DNA from: Anaeramoeba flamelloides
Lineage: Eukaryota; Metamonada; Anaeramoebidae
Assembly: GCA_027625915.1 (NCBI GenBank)
Contig: JANTQA010000070.1
Span: 9,553,001 to 9,617,000 of the forward strand
Length of the DNA: 64,000 nucleotides
Reading direction: 5' to 3'
Part shown: in pieces, positions 23,864-36,200 of the stretch
How the letters are laid out: every line of letters begins with the position of its first letter
How positions within the stretch are numbered: position 1 is the stretch's first letter
Translations under genes and position numbers: made by a program
The notes under the pieces: generated by a model
What the model was told of the DNA's origin: nothing
The model's input: only the letters and a program-made list of their open reading frames with translations
The model's database searches: none

Positions 23864-25192
23864 TTACTTTTTATTAATAATTTTTTCGTTATTGTTTTTA
23901 GTTTTATTAAATTCTTTCCCAATATTTGAATGAATATTTTTCTTTTTTACATTTTTGAATTTTTGTTTCAAGCTGTTTTTTTTTTTGTTTTTACCCGAAA
24001 ACCAAATATTTTGTGTTAAAATGATTTCGCCAGTGGTTATTAAAATTCTAATTTGATTGAACAAGCCATCTTGAGTGATCATATACAATTTTTCTCTGCC
24101 TTTAAAGGTAACAATTGATCTATGTAAAGATTGTGTTTTAATTGAAATATTTTCCCATTCTGCATAGTCCAGAAGAACTCTAAATGATAGCTCTCGGCCT
24201 GTTTCTCCACAGATGGTATTATGATCATTCTTTTGTTGAGAGCGATTATTGATGTGATTGAAACGATCAACCTTGTGTAGCACCCTTGCAAGGGAATAAA
24301 TTATAATGTTGCCATTTGAATCTGAAGTGGCAAGTAAGGAATTATCGATATTAAAAGAAATCGAAGTAATTTCTGAATTGGTGCTTTGTTTTTCTTTGGA
24401 TTTTTTTTTTTTGGTTGTTTCCTTTTGTGAATTTAGGCTTAGTTCTGATTTTTTTGTGTTTTTGGTGCCAACGATCAAATTGCTCAAGACAATTTTCTTT
24501 ATCTTTGATGGCTTTTTAAGTTCAAAGATCAACGACACCCGATCTGCACAATTAAAAATCCTGATAATGTCTGGCTTTAAATTGCTTGTGACAGCGATCA
24601 TTTCTCCTTTTTTGGATAATGACATACAATTAATTTCGTTTGTAAATGCTTTGAAATTAAATGCCTTTGTGCTTTCGTTTGCCAATCTGAGAATTTTCAG
24701 CTCTCCTTTTTGTACGCCTAGTGTTGCAAGGAGAGATAGACTGTTTGTTGTTGGATCAATTAAGATGTCAACTATCCCATTAGGGTTGTCGTAAGTGGCA
24801 TACTGGCCAAGTGGTGTCAGATCCCTTAGACTATACAGAAAGAGTGCTGTCCCCGTACAAACGATGAGTTCAAAGTGTGTCACCTTCACGGCGGTTATTG
24901 CATAATTAAACTTTAGTGTGAGTATCGTTTTTTCTTGCGAATCGTCATAAAGAAGTAATGTGCTGTTCGGGAATTCATTTTCAGATCCAGACCCAACAAG
25001 AGCAACAATGTTGCTCCCAGATAGTAATGAGCATAACGAGATAGAGCAATTTGGGATCTTCCTTTGTAATAATTTTTGAAAGGGCTTTGTCGAGCAAATG
25101 CTCCAGCCGTCAGTTGTTGAAAGAGAAAAATATTTATTATTCGGGGTAAAAGACAAAGAATTTATTCTTTTAAAAGATTTTGTTGAACTCAT
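23864..25192 (-). CDS. PROPPIN/WIPI-type beta-propeller protein lacking the FRRG motif
   Basis: PROPPINs (Atg18/WIPI/WDR45) are seven-bladed propellers that bind PI3P and PI(3,5)P2 through an F/LRRG loop and act in autophagy and endosomal fission. This single-exon 442-aa protein shows the family pattern: NSTLLLYDDSQEKTILTLKF, then ITAVKVTHFELIVCTGTALF, DNPNGIVDILI, GELKILRL, EINCMSLSKKGEMIAVTS and IIRIFNC, then a final blade ITSISFNIDNSLLATSD. Where FRRG is expected, after IIRIFNCADRVSLIF, the sequence is ELKKPSKIKKI, so the two arginines and the glycine are absent. A Lys/Ser-rich insert of about 40 residues follows. The C-terminal 50 residues are Lys/Asn-rich. It starts at the first ATG, immediately before propeller sequence. 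It may be a divergent paralogue or a different propeller protein; the fold assignment is firmer than the function. Confidence 0.72.
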   Translation of the reverse strand: MSSTKSFKRINSLSFTPNNKYFSLSTTDGWSICSTKPFQKLLQRKIPNCSISLCSLLSGSNIVALVGSGSENEFPNSTLLLYDDSQEKTILTLKFNYAITAVKVTHFELIVCTGTALFLYSLRDLTPLGQYATYDNPNGIVDILIDPTTNSLSLLATLGVQKGELKILRLANESTKAFNFKAFTNEINCMSLSKKGEMIAVTSNLKPDIIRIFNCADRVSLIFELKKPSKIKKIVLSNLIVGTKNTKKSELSLNSQKETTKKKKSKEKQSTNSEITSISFNIDNSLLATSDSNGNIIIYSLARVLHKVDRFNHINNRSQQKNDHNTICGETGRELSFRVLLDYAEWENISIKTQSLHRSIVTFKGREKLYMITQDGLFNQIRILITTGEIILTQNIWFSGKNKKKNSLKQKFKNVKKKNIHSNIGKEFNKTKNNNEKIINKK

Positions 25193-27934
25193 TCTCTGGT
25201 GAATTAATTTGGGTTGTTTTGCTTGAAAATTTGTTTTTTGATTTTAAATTCGGAAGAGGTAAAAAAATGAATTATTTTTTAAGGAAGTAAGTCCATTTTA
25301 CCATTTTGAAAAATTTTAATTCTGTAAGCCATACTGAAAAAATATTTTTTGAGTGCCACTAGATATTGAAACTTTGAAACCAAAATACAATTTGTTTGTT
25401 CAATTGGTGAAAAAAGAAAAGAACCCAAAGAAATTCAGAATTGAATCTTTGGTAACTTTCATTTTTTGAACATTTTTTTGATAAAGTTTTTCATTTTATT
25501 AAATTTGGTTTTGGATCTAGAAATGTGTTTATACAAATTACTTACTGGTGTAAAACAAAAAAAAATAGACATGAAATGATGTACATTTGAAACAAATATT
25601 TTCTTTTAGAACACCAAACATGAAAGATCACCTTTCTAGATAAATTTGTTGAAATCAAAATTGAAAAAAAACAATCCATAAAATTATATTTTCTAATAAT
25701 TTGTTTCTTCTTATCTTCTAAAATTATGTGAGAAAAAATAAGCTATTAGACTGGATTTCTCTTACCATTACTATTTTATTGTTATTTTATTATTATTTTT
25801 TTATTATTTTATTAATATTTTATTATTATTATATAAATTTATTTTCAAAATTTGTTCTTTAAATATTTTAACCAAATTAATCCCAAAACAAAGAATATTA
25901 TTTCAAAGATGAAAGGAAAGTAATTGGATTTTCGGAAACAAAAAACAGTTAGAAAATACTTCTTTAACCCAAAATAAATATAAAATTGTCAAAAAATAGA
26001 AATCAGAATCATTTTTGGTGTTTTCAATTTCAAGGAAAATAAATAATTATATAAAATAGTATCAAATGAATCGAATTTGTCTAATAAATCTATTTTTCTG
26101 AAGAGAATTTAAAAAATATCCTATTTTCATTTGACCAAACTAGTATATGTTGAATTAAATAAAAATGAAATTTAAATTCATATTGAAAATTTCTTTCGGA
26201 TTAAAATTTAATTGGTTAATCTAATTGTTTCCAAAACAAAGTACTTTTATGTAGAACTGAAGATAAAACTAACTTAAGAAGAAAGAAGTGTATCAAATAT
26301 AGATACAAGATAAAATAAAATGTGTTTTATTAATTTTTGTTTGATCAATTATGCATTTTTTTTTTTGATTTCCATTTTTGAATTGGATAATAAGTTTTTA
26401 TACTAGGATATTACCTTACTCTCCCATTTATTTAAATATCAATTTATTTAGTTAAATAAATAATTTTGATATTCAGTTTAAATAAACTGTGACACCCACA
26501 AGTTGTACAATATATCAACTCTCTTGAATTCAATTTAACACTAAATTACGTGTAGATAATGATCGAATTTTTCTTTAATATTATTTGAATGTTTCGATTT
26601 GTTCATATGAACTTATATTTTGATTTTGTATCTAAAAAGGATTTTTTTTTTTTTTGATGATTATTATTTTGATTTAACATTTAGAAAATACGGTCTTTAT
26701 GGTATTGTAACTTGGCTTTTAAACTTGAGAAATAATACAATAATTTGATTCTCATAAAATAATCTGATTAGAATATATTGGAAACTGATTTCTCTTCTTT
26801 TATAAAAAACTTGAATTTTTATTTAATTTTTTTTTTAATTGTTGAATTAAAATATGAAAATTTTAATTTTAAATATTGTTAATTTATGTAAATTTTCTGT
26901 TTCGGAAGGTATCAAAAATAAAATGATAAATTATTTAAAAGTGTACCTTGGAAAACAATTAAAATTTGAATTAAAATACTTTTATATTTAGAAAACTTGA
27001 GGGGGTAAAGACAATATTTAAAAAGGAAAAATAAGGTATAAATTATTATAACATTTCAAGAAAAAATACAAAAAAAAAACATAATAATCAAAATATAAAA
27101 CCAATTATAAAAAGGAATTTGAACAATTCAAAATCCAAAAAATATTTTTAGTAACTTTTTTTTTTCATTTTCCTACTTATATAAAATTATTAATTTTTGA
27201 GTGAATTTTTTTTTATTGAAAGTTGTTAAAAAATATTTTTTTGTATTTTTCTTTTGTATTTTTTTCACAATTGGGTTACTAGTTAAAAAATTGTTTTATT
27301 TTTTCAATTTTATAAATTTATAGTTAAAAATTTCAAATGATCAAAAATGAATTATGAAGATTTTTTGTAAAAATTTAAAAATAGAAATTCAAATGAATAA
27401 AAATTATTCGTTATGTTGAAATTTCATTAGAATAGTGTATGTTATTTGTAATATAAGAGGGGTTTTAACTAATTTTTGATGAATAATTTTTGGGTACAGT
27501 TCTAATCATTGGGACTAAAAATAAAATGAAAGAAAAAGATAAATAATAAAAAAATTGTACAAGTGTTTAACTAAAACAAAAATTTTATAAATTCCACTTT
27601 AAGATATTTAAAAGAAAGGGAGGTATGGGGAATATAAACTAGATTTTAAAAAAAATGACTTGCTTTATAATGTTAATGGAAGTTTTTTTAGAGTTTATAT
27701 CAGTATTCTTATTAAAAAAATATTTTCAAATTATTGGATCAGAATCATTTTTTCTAATTTTGCAAATTTTTGTTTTGCTTTTTCAAAAAATTCAAACATA
27801 GGTTAAATAAGTCAAAGTAATTGTTTTGAATTTATTTAATTTTTTTAAAAAATTTTCAGAAAACAATAAATATATAAATAAATAAAAATATAAAAAAAGT
27901 AAAAAAAAAAGATGGCCTAGTTACAAATTTACCA
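25193..27934. other. Intergenic region between PROPPIN and RCC1-BTB
   Basis: The 2.7 kb is AT-rich and shows no supported gene. A short motif at 26395-26429 is the approximate reverse complement of 13540-13569 (both contain atatcctagtata in one orientation). Nothing else recognised. Confidence 0.5.
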
Positions 27935-29761
27935 TTAATTAAATTCTTTGGATTTCTCTTGAATCCAATCCGATAAAATAGAGTCTTCGTTAAGCTGATA
28001 AAAATCGATTGCTTCATCAATTTCATTGATCATTTGGGAAAAATCCTTTTTCTCTATTTTCTGAATTTCGTCAAGATACATCCAACGTATTAAAATTTTC
28101 ATTGTTTTTAAACTCTTTTCTGTTGGCTCGTTCACATCAAAAAAATTCTCAGAAACACTTACAAACATTGATCTAAATAAATTACTTCTGGCTTGTAGGA
28201 TTATTTTATGGCATAAAATCTTCTTATTTTTCACATTTATGGAGAAATCCTTTGATTCTTCATCTTTGAACATTTCTAACATTGTTTCCTTTAATGATTT
28301 CATTTTTTCAGGGAATATCTTGTCAATTTCCTTTGGGGGGTAAGTTTGCTCTGAATAGCACCAATTAATAATTTTCTTTTGCTGTTCAAATTTTAGTTCT
28401 GATAACACTTTCAGGTTATTTTTGCCAATCCTATGCAAAAGAAACTCTTTATGAATTTTCAATTTGCCCATCTGTAAGTCAGTTTTTTCTTGAAGACTTA
28501 ACATCTTTGACCAGTCTTGTGCCAAGGTGTTCCTTTCTGTTTTGATCCAAAACGATAATTGGGAATTGCATTGAAATGCTTTGATACGATCAAATTTGTG
28601 GAATGGTATTTGAATCTCAAATTTTGGGGCAGATCCATCACCCCAAATAAAATTCTCATTTGTGCCAAAGGCATAGGCTTTGAGCCGATCTGTGACAACC
28701 ATCGAATAACTTTCCCCCGAAGAGATATGAAGTATTTTGGTATTTTTAAACAATTGCACTTTGCAGAAGAAATCCCTTGTTTTTTCCCCCCCGTTCGCAC
28801 CTGCTCTTCCTGTGGACCAAAGCTGCCCTTTTTGATCGACAACAAGCGTTGAGTAATAATTTAGACTGATGAATTTTGGGTTCGCAAAGGCTTTGCAATT
28901 GTCCATTTTTGTTGGTTTTTGAAAGTTTATCCCCAGCCCTAAGTTGGCACCTCGCTGGCCAAATCTTGCAACACCCATCGAGCAATACTCACCATCAATT
29001 GTTTTATAAAAAACATGTCTCGCATAGCCAGACCAGAATTGTATAATATCCTTGCCAAGTAAAAAGAATTTGTTTTTATTCATCTTTTGGGACGATCCTT
29101 TAGTTGCTGAATCCTTTTTCTTCACCAACAACGATTTTTTTCCATTCCTTCTCTTTCTCGATACCGCCCTCACACTCTTCGTCTTCTTTGATTCTCTAGA
29201 TCCACTTTGATTTTGATCAGTTTTTTCATTTCCAAAAACGGGTTTATTTTTCTTTTGCTGTTCATTTTTTGTTTCCTCAATTGAACAATACCATTGTGGG
29301 ATTAAAACAAGCTTGTTGCTGTTAAGTAGTAATAAGATCCCATTTTGATACACACCGACTTGAAGTACTTTTGTTGTGCTTTGCTTAAAATGGATAAGAT
29401 CGGGTTTGCAGTAGGAATTATTTTGATAAAGATCTTTCTTTGTAAATGGCAGCTTGGAATGATGTTCGCCCCAAAAATAGACGTTACCTTTCCTTGAGAT
29501 TGCGACAAAGCATTTTTTAGAGCAAAGTATTTTTTCAATAGGCTCTGGAAAATTTAAGATCCCTGGCTCAGTACCTTCCTTGCTTAAGAAGTAAACCAAC
29601 CCTTTCAGGGTTAAAAATAATGTAAAAGTATTTGAAGAGCTAATACTTTGAATATTTAATTTCTTAAAGCAGTTCAAATCAGAGAGGTTTTGAATTCCAT
29701 TTGAAGTTAAAGACCCAAGAATACCTTTTTCTACAAACGATCCAATCAAAATTTGACTCAT
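27935..29761 (-). CDS. RCC1-repeat protein with C-terminal BTB domain
   Basis: RCC1-BTB proteins combine a seven-bladed RCC1 propeller with a BTB domain that typically recruits cullin-3 or mediates dimerisation; this one's partners are unknown. From the ATG at 29759-29761 the protein is 608 aa. RCC1-type blades are visible as ISRKGNVYFWGEH, CSMGVARFGQRGANLGLG, KGQLWSTGRAGANGGE and RLKAYAFGTNENFIWGDG. A Lys/Ser-rich insert (KKTKSVRAVSRKRRNGKK) interrupts the propeller. The BTB domain is near the C-terminus: DFSINVKNKKILCHKIILQA, then RSNLFRSMF and IRWMYLDEI. The open frame continues upstream to about 29905 without an ATG, so a short 5' exon is possible (for example spliced at the CAG near 29865). 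This family is expanded in Anaeramoeba, to my knowledge, and contributes to the taxonomic guess. Confidence 0.82.
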   Translation of the reverse strand: MSQILIGSFVEKGILGSLTSNGIQNLSDLNCFKKLNIQSISSSNTFTLFLTLKGLVYFLSKEGTEPGILNFPEPIEKILCSKKCFVAISRKGNVYFWGEHHSKLPFTKKDLYQNNSYCKPDLIHFKQSTTKVLQVGVYQNGILLLLNSNKLVLIPQWYCSIEETKNEQQKKNKPVFGNEKTDQNQSGSRESKKTKSVRAVSRKRRNGKKSLLVKKKDSATKGSSQKMNKNKFFLLGKDIIQFWSGYARHVFYKTIDGEYCSMGVARFGQRGANLGLGINFQKPTKMDNCKAFANPKFISLNYYSTLVVDQKGQLWSTGRAGANGGEKTRDFFCKVQLFKNTKILHISSGESYSMVVTDRLKAYAFGTNENFIWGDGSAPKFEIQIPFHKFDRIKAFQCNSQLSFWIKTERNTLAQDWSKMLSLQEKTDLQMGKLKIHKEFLLHRIGKNNLKVLSELKFEQQKKIINWCYSEQTYPPKEIDKIFPEKMKSLKETMLEMFKDEESKDFSINVKNKKILCHKIILQARSNLFRSMFVSVSENFFDVNEPTEKSLKTMKILIRWMYLDEIQKIEKKDFSQMINEIDEAIDFYQLNEDSILSDWIQEKSKEFN

Positions 29762-30263
29762 TTGTTCGTAATTGTTATTATAAAAAGAAAAAAATGGTCT
29801 ATTAATCGACAATTTGTTTTTTATATCTCCAACAGTTTTCTTATGAACTAAAATTGTTGTCTGTGAGTAAACAGTATTTTTGAAAGACAAGGTAAAAATT
29901 GAAAATCAGAAATTATCTTGATCTGATCATTTATAAAGTGAACACTTCAATAGAAACAAGTTAGTTTGACGAAATTTTAGAAGATTCCAGGGATTCTCTT
30001 CTTAAATTGTGTTTGTTATTTTATTTCGTTATTTTTTCAGTATGTGGTAAATTCAAAAAAAATTAAAATAATTTTGAATTCATTTTCTATTTTCCCAAAT
30101 AAAGCCACTTTCCTTTTCTAAGTTCTTTTTTTAAGCAATTTTTGACAACCGATCTTTTGAAAACAAACGAATTTTACAAAGTTTCATTAAACTTGAATAT
30201 AAAATACTTTTTTCAAAGCTCTGTAAAAAAATTTCAAAAATGAAAAAGAAATTAAACAATTTA

Positions 30264-30459
30264 CAGTCAGTTTCACTTTTAAGGCACAAACTTTCAACGA
30301 AATTTAAGGTACAATAAAAATCTCAAATTAAGGTACAAAAATCAGATTCTAGTAAAATAAATAGTAAAAAAAATAATTCCAAATTTTGTGCATTAATTTG
30401 AGAGTTTTGTGAGCCTTAAATTTCGTTGAAAGTTTGTGCCTTAAAAGTGAAACTGACTG
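30264..30459. mobile_element. CAGTCAG MITE, copy 2 (196 bp)
   Basis: It begins cagtcagtttcacttttaag and ends ...aaagtgaaactgactg, closely matching the copy at 14553-14751. The flanks read tta on both sides, so the target duplication is TA or TTA. The internal arms have diverged slightly more than in copy 1. Confidence 0.88.
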
Positions 30460-31379
30460 TTAGTGATTTATTTGGATTTCATAGTTTTTCAAAAAAAGTG
30501 TAAAGAAATAACAATTAGAATCCTAGAAGAACTTAGTATTCTCTTTTTATTTTATATTACAAAATGATTATTATGGAAATTTTTTCATTTATGGCCTACA
30601 AGTGATAATTTTGTATTAAAAATTTTTGATTTAAGGGTTTAGCAATTAGAGTGAAAAATAATTTTTTGAAATTTGAAAAAAAATTTTGTAATTTTAATGA
30701 GTGTCTAATAACAATTAACAACCTAATCAACATTTTGTGTACAATAGAACTCCAAAAATCAACTCCAAAAAATTAAAATGTTTTGAAAATAGGGCAAGGA
30801 AATATAAACATTTTTTAGTATTAAATGCATCTTCATTATCAAATTCAAAATAACGATGTTGGTTTCAAAGTGTCGATTTTTGTCCCTTTTTGAGATATTA
30901 ATGTTTTTTTTTTTTTTCATTTTTCGAACTTTTATTTTTTGCTGAAAGAATCCTACAATATTATTACCATATAAAATATAGAATGTGAGTTAATAATCAA
31001 AAAATAGATAAAATACTTTGTTTTTTTTGTTCTGAAAAAAAAAATTTGTCTAAAATTGAAGAAATTTTAGTATTGGAATTATAAAATAAGAAATCATTAA
31101 ATAATTATTCAAACTTTGTATTTTTAGCAATTGGTGTCATTTTAAAGGTTTTTTTTGTTATTTAAATTTATTGTGATGGAAAGTTAATGTATTTTGATAT
31201 TTAAGTTATATGTCAAGTTTCTCCATTCGGAAAGTTGGTACATTTATTAATTGCTTAACCCTGTATTGATATATAATAAAAGAAAGACAGATAATGTTTT
31301 TGTTTGTATTGAAAAAATGAACTGAAGAAAATAATAGAAAATATTCTTCTTTTTTATAAGTTTGTTCTTACTAATAAAA

Positions 31380-32060
31380 AAAGAGATCAATATATCAAAA
31401 AGAAATAAAAAGAAATAAATCTTGTGGATTTAATTTTTAAATCAGAGAATTTGAAATTATTTCCATTGGTTAATAATTGTGGAATCAATGGGTATATTTT
31501 AAATGTCTGAAGGTGGAATTCAGAGGAAATGTATCTTAGAGTATAATTTTTACACTTCCTCAATAGTAAAATAAAAAAAATCATATATTGTTTGTTGTTA
31601 CTTATATTACTATCAAAAATTCCCTTTGTTAGCAGAACTTATTGTTAATTTTGTTTTTGTGGATAATGTTCCATTTTTTATATATAAATTTGATTTTTTG
31701 GAATGGTGATCACCTGGAACTTTTTTTAGTTAATTGGGTTTTTTATTATTAAAATTCCGAGTAAATTTGTTTTTTTGATATTAGTATTTTTTTTTTTTTT
31801 TTTTTTCTTTGAGAATTGATAGGTTTTTTATTATATTTCGATTTTTTCAACCTATTTAAATAAAATTTCACAATACTGTTTTTAGCTACAATCTACTCTT
31901 TGTATTTTATGTAAAATTCAATAAAGTAACTAGGGATTAAAAAGGGCGAAATTGTCGTTTTTTAAGTAAAATATTTCTTCAAAATTATACTGAATTTTGG
32001 TATAAAAATGAAAAATTAAAAGTTTCACGTATTTTCTAATAGAAAAAAATTGAGAAACTG
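31380..32060 (+). repeat. Diverged dispersed repeat (pairs with 15045-15960)
   Basis: Homologous to the 15 kb region as described there. The best block is about 31440-31590. No coding capacity. Confidence 0.5.
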
Positions 32061-32372
32061 AAAATTAAAAGTAATTTTTTTTAAAAAAACGGATGGATCA
32101 ACCTTAAATAAGCATTTATTATTTTATTGTCTATAGAATCCATAAACACATGTTATTGTCTAGTTATTTATATTAAATGTGGATAAGTTGTTATCTTCGT
32201 TTCAAAAAGAGTTAATTTTTTTAAAAATTTTCTAATAATAAATTGGTTTTTGAATAATCCTTATTAAAAGATAATATTTTAAAAAAATTGTTATTCTTAT
32301 AATAATTGATTGGTATTTTAAATCTTTTATTTTTTCTTTCATTAGACGATTATACATATCATTCCCGTATTT

Positions 32373-33130
32373 TAAACTAAAATTCAAAATTTTAGAGGCA
32401 GTTTAAATGATCCAAACAATCAAAATAATACAATTTCATTCAAATTGGAAATAATTTTGATTTTAACAAATATTTGTATTATTTTTTCATCAATTAGTTT
32501 TTGTTTACATTTTATTTTTTTGAATTACGTAACTTGTTTCGTCTGATTAGAATTTTTTTTTCCATTAATAGATATATGGTTAAAGTTGTGTTTAGTCAAA
32601 TAGAGAAGAAAAAAAATTATTAGTTGATGGTATCTAAACAGTGGTAAATCGATAAATTGATGATTGCAATTTTTTGTTCTGAGAGAAAGGAGAAATCATA
32701 AAAGAAAAATAAATTCCAATATATTTAGCAATACATTTTTTTCTTTTCTATCCAATTACAATTATTTCGAAAAAATATATTATGTTTAAAATTCTTCTAA
32801 TGACTGTTTCTAGGAACTAGAGTCTAGGTGATCTTTGAATTTGAAGACACAAATTTAGTCACTTCAAAATACTCTCTTTAACAGATTAAATTATTCTTAA
32901 ATCTAACCCTTAACAATAAATCCTCTTTTCAAAATTTTCGAGACATAGATTTTGATTTTTTGGCTTTATATTTTTTCTTTGATTTGGATAAAAAAAGGTT
33001 ACATATAAAAACATTAATACTAAATTAACTTTTACAAGATTTAATATTAAGTTTTACAAAATATTAAATATTGAGATTTTTTTTTGCCTATTTTTGATTT
33101 GGGTTTGTCAAAATTTTTTGAATGGGGTTT
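32373..33130 (+). mobile_element. AAC-GTT MITE family, copy A (758 bp, with internal extra sequence)
   Basis: It starts taaactaaaattcaaaat and ends with ttgaatggggttt. Internal landmarks shared with the other copies include ggaaataattttgatttt and gatggtatct. It is about 220 nt longer than the roughly 536-bp copies, the extra sequence lying in its right half (about 32735-33000). The right-hand TA appears mutated. Confidence 0.75.
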
Positions 33131-33203
33131 GAGACTTTTTTTTTTTTTTTTTTGGTGATATGAAAAGTGATCAAAAAAAAAACAGTAAAAAAAATAATTT
33201 TTA

Positions 33204-36200
33204 TTAGCAAATTAATTTTCCATTATCAAAATCAGTTTCGTTATAATATTTCACATGTAATTTTCTCCCATTAAAGTTTTTATTTTGAATTTTTGAGAAT
33301 GCGTTTCTTGATTCAGGAAGGGTATTATACTTTACAAAAAATTGAACAGATCCAGTTTCATCGGAAATTTGTAAAAATATACGATAAACATTTCCATATT
33401 TTTCAAGCTCGTTCCTCAATTCCTTTTGTATTTCCTGAGTTATTTCACTTTCAGGATTAATTACATTTGCAATCACCATGCATTTTGAGCTGAAATCAGT
33501 TTTTTTAATGTCATTATTATTGTACATTTCAATAATTTTATTTTTTTTTTGAAGATTTGGGGATGCTGTTTTAGAAACAAGATCCAAAAATAAGTTTGTC
33601 TTTTCTGGTTGATTAATGGTTCCTTGTTGGTATGATTTCATATCGATTCCCGAAAATAATGATGGTTTTGGAATTTCTATATTAATTTTTACGAAATATT
33701 ATATTCAAAAATAAGAAAGGTATGATTTACATATAAGAAGAAAAGCTTGGTATAAATTACATTATAAAATTAGATGGTAAAAATAATAATAATAATAATA
33801 ATTAATAGAATAAAAAGAAAGAAAGAATTAAAGAAAGAAAGAAAGGGTGAATCAAGTAACTATCTAAAATTTGCTAAATTTTAAAATATTTGAAAATTTT
33901 TAAAATATTTGAAAATTTTTTCTTTTGGATTACAAAATATTTTTTCCTCGTAATTAATTAGACGAGGAAAAAATTGAGATATAAGCAAAGCCCATTGAAA
34001 ATGGCAATTTTATATTGAATTTAGCTCTTGTTTATTTTGCTTTGAGATAAAATATAAATTTTATTAACTGTTGTGGAAAAAAAAGTGAAATGGTGAGTAA
34101 AAACATTTAAACACGTTTTTTAATTGGTAGCATTAATAAATAACAGAAACCTGAAAATGTAAATAAATCTCAATTAAAAATAAGAAAGAAACAAAAGAAA
34201 TTTCACAAGCCAAAAATACTTTTCTAAAATTAAAATCAATCAAAAAGAAGAAGAAATTAACTTTGCAAAGTGTAATTCATCATTCTATTATCAATCAAAT
34301 CAACAAAAATAAGTCAAATTTCCTTTTGCATTAAGATCCAATGAGCAATTTTTTTCGATCTCAAAAATAGTTCAATTTCTCAAGAAAATTGAAATAATAG
34401 ATCAATCAAATAAAAAAACCCATACCAAAAGATAGTGTTGTAAAAATTGGTATTGTGATTAGGCCTCCATTTTGGATTTTATCATTGAAGCTATTTCCAA
34501 AAAAAGCCTGGGATTTTTATTTAAAAATATCCTTATTAAACATAATTCAAATAAAACTATTTAAAGATCAAAAATTGTTTTTAATTATTTATTGTTTGTT
34601 AATAATAATCCAATTTGGTTGTTAGTAAGACGTTGCATAAATAAAAGATATGAAATTTTCTGATCTCGATTTTATCTGATATTTTTCAAGGAGTGTGAAA
34701 ATTGGTTGTTATTTTTTTCTTTTTGATCCTAAAAAATTTTTTTCCTAAGAGGTTTAATCTTGATATAGTTTCCAAGAGAATGAGAAAACTTATAAATGTA
34801 TTTTATTGTTTAAAAAATCCTTTGTTTCTTTATCATATTGCCCATTTTTAAATTGAAATTGACTTTCTTGTTTTTTGCGTAAAAAAAGTGTTTCTTTGTT
34901 TTTTTTTTCATTTTTTTGAAATATTTTTAAATATTAAATAAATTCAAATAGGTTCCGATTCAATCGGTATTAATATTTCACTTAATTTTATATTACAACT
35001 TTAACGAATAGAATTGTTAACAAAGAAGAATTTTTTATGAAATGTAAAAAAACAAATTCCAAACTTTTTTGGAAATACCTTATTTTTTCTATTATTAATT
35101 GTAGTTACTTTCCATTTCCAAGTTTATGTGATTAGATTAATGTTACCAATTAAAAAAATTATTGGGCATTTTTTCCACGGTAGTCAAATTAAATTCACAG
35201 CTGTTTTCAAAAAGCAAGCGTTAAAAGGCTTTTGAAAGTGTTGTTCAGACTGTCTGATTCGCTCTTTTGAGTAGTTTGAGTGGCATTTTTTAAAACTTTT
35301 ATTTATTCACTTTTTTAAAATTGTTTTAACAGTAAAATTGGTTTTTATTCAAAATATTTTTTTTTATCTTATTTTTTTGGTGATTTTTATGAATTTTTTG
35401 CTGTTTGGGTGAATTTAAAAATAATCAATAATAAAAATGTAATTTTAGCTGTATGTCAGATTCGGATATTTGATTAAAATCTATTTGGTGTATCAAAATA
35501 ATTTTTTTAAATAAAATAAATAAAAAAAAAAAAAAAGTGTGGTTATGTTCATACCGTTGATTTGATTTAATCTGTTATTATTGTGATTAATAAACATGTT
35601 TCTAATGTTTTGACCTTTTCCTTTTGGTAGACCAACCTTTAAGTTTTTACCACCAAGATAAAATCCGTTCATTTGATTTAAGGCAAGTATTGCTGATCGT
35701 TGATTTTCATAGGTTATAAATCCAAATCCTTTATGTGTGAATGAACCGAAATCTTTAACGAGTTTAAAATTAAAAATTTTTCCAAATGATTTAAAAACAT
35801 CTATTATATCTTCTTCATCTAAACTTTGGCTAATGTTACCAATAAATAATTTATTATTTTCATAATCATTATTATAATTATTTTCGTAATTATTATTATT
35901 ATTATTTTCATAAGAAGTGTTATTTTGTTTTTCATAAGAAGCGGTTTTTTGTATTCCATCCTGCTTTGTTGGTTCTTTGGGTCTTCCTATTTTAATTGTT
36001 CTTTTGATAAATTAAATAGAATAATTGAAAGTTAATAAACATTATTTAAACCTTTTTTTTTTGTTTTTTATTTTTTTTTATCCAATTCTTTGATAAGAAG
36101 AATAAAAAAAGGTACAAATCGAAAAAAAATATAATGCTTTTTATAAATTTAAGTTATCATTCTGTAATATTTTTTTTCTAATTTGAAATTACAAATAAAC

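Larger units (their letters stand above)
29762..33203. other. Intergenic region between RCC1-BTB and PUF60-like gene
   Basis: No gene is supported apart from a possible 5' extension of the RCC1-BTB frame at the left end. It contains a CAGTCAG MITE (30264-30459), a diverged repeat (31380-32060) and one long copy of the AAC-GTT MITE family (32373-33130). Confidence 0.6.

Noticed and set aside
28498-28985. Frames on both strands inside the RCC1-BTB gene
   Set aside because: Shadows of a conserved single-exon gene.
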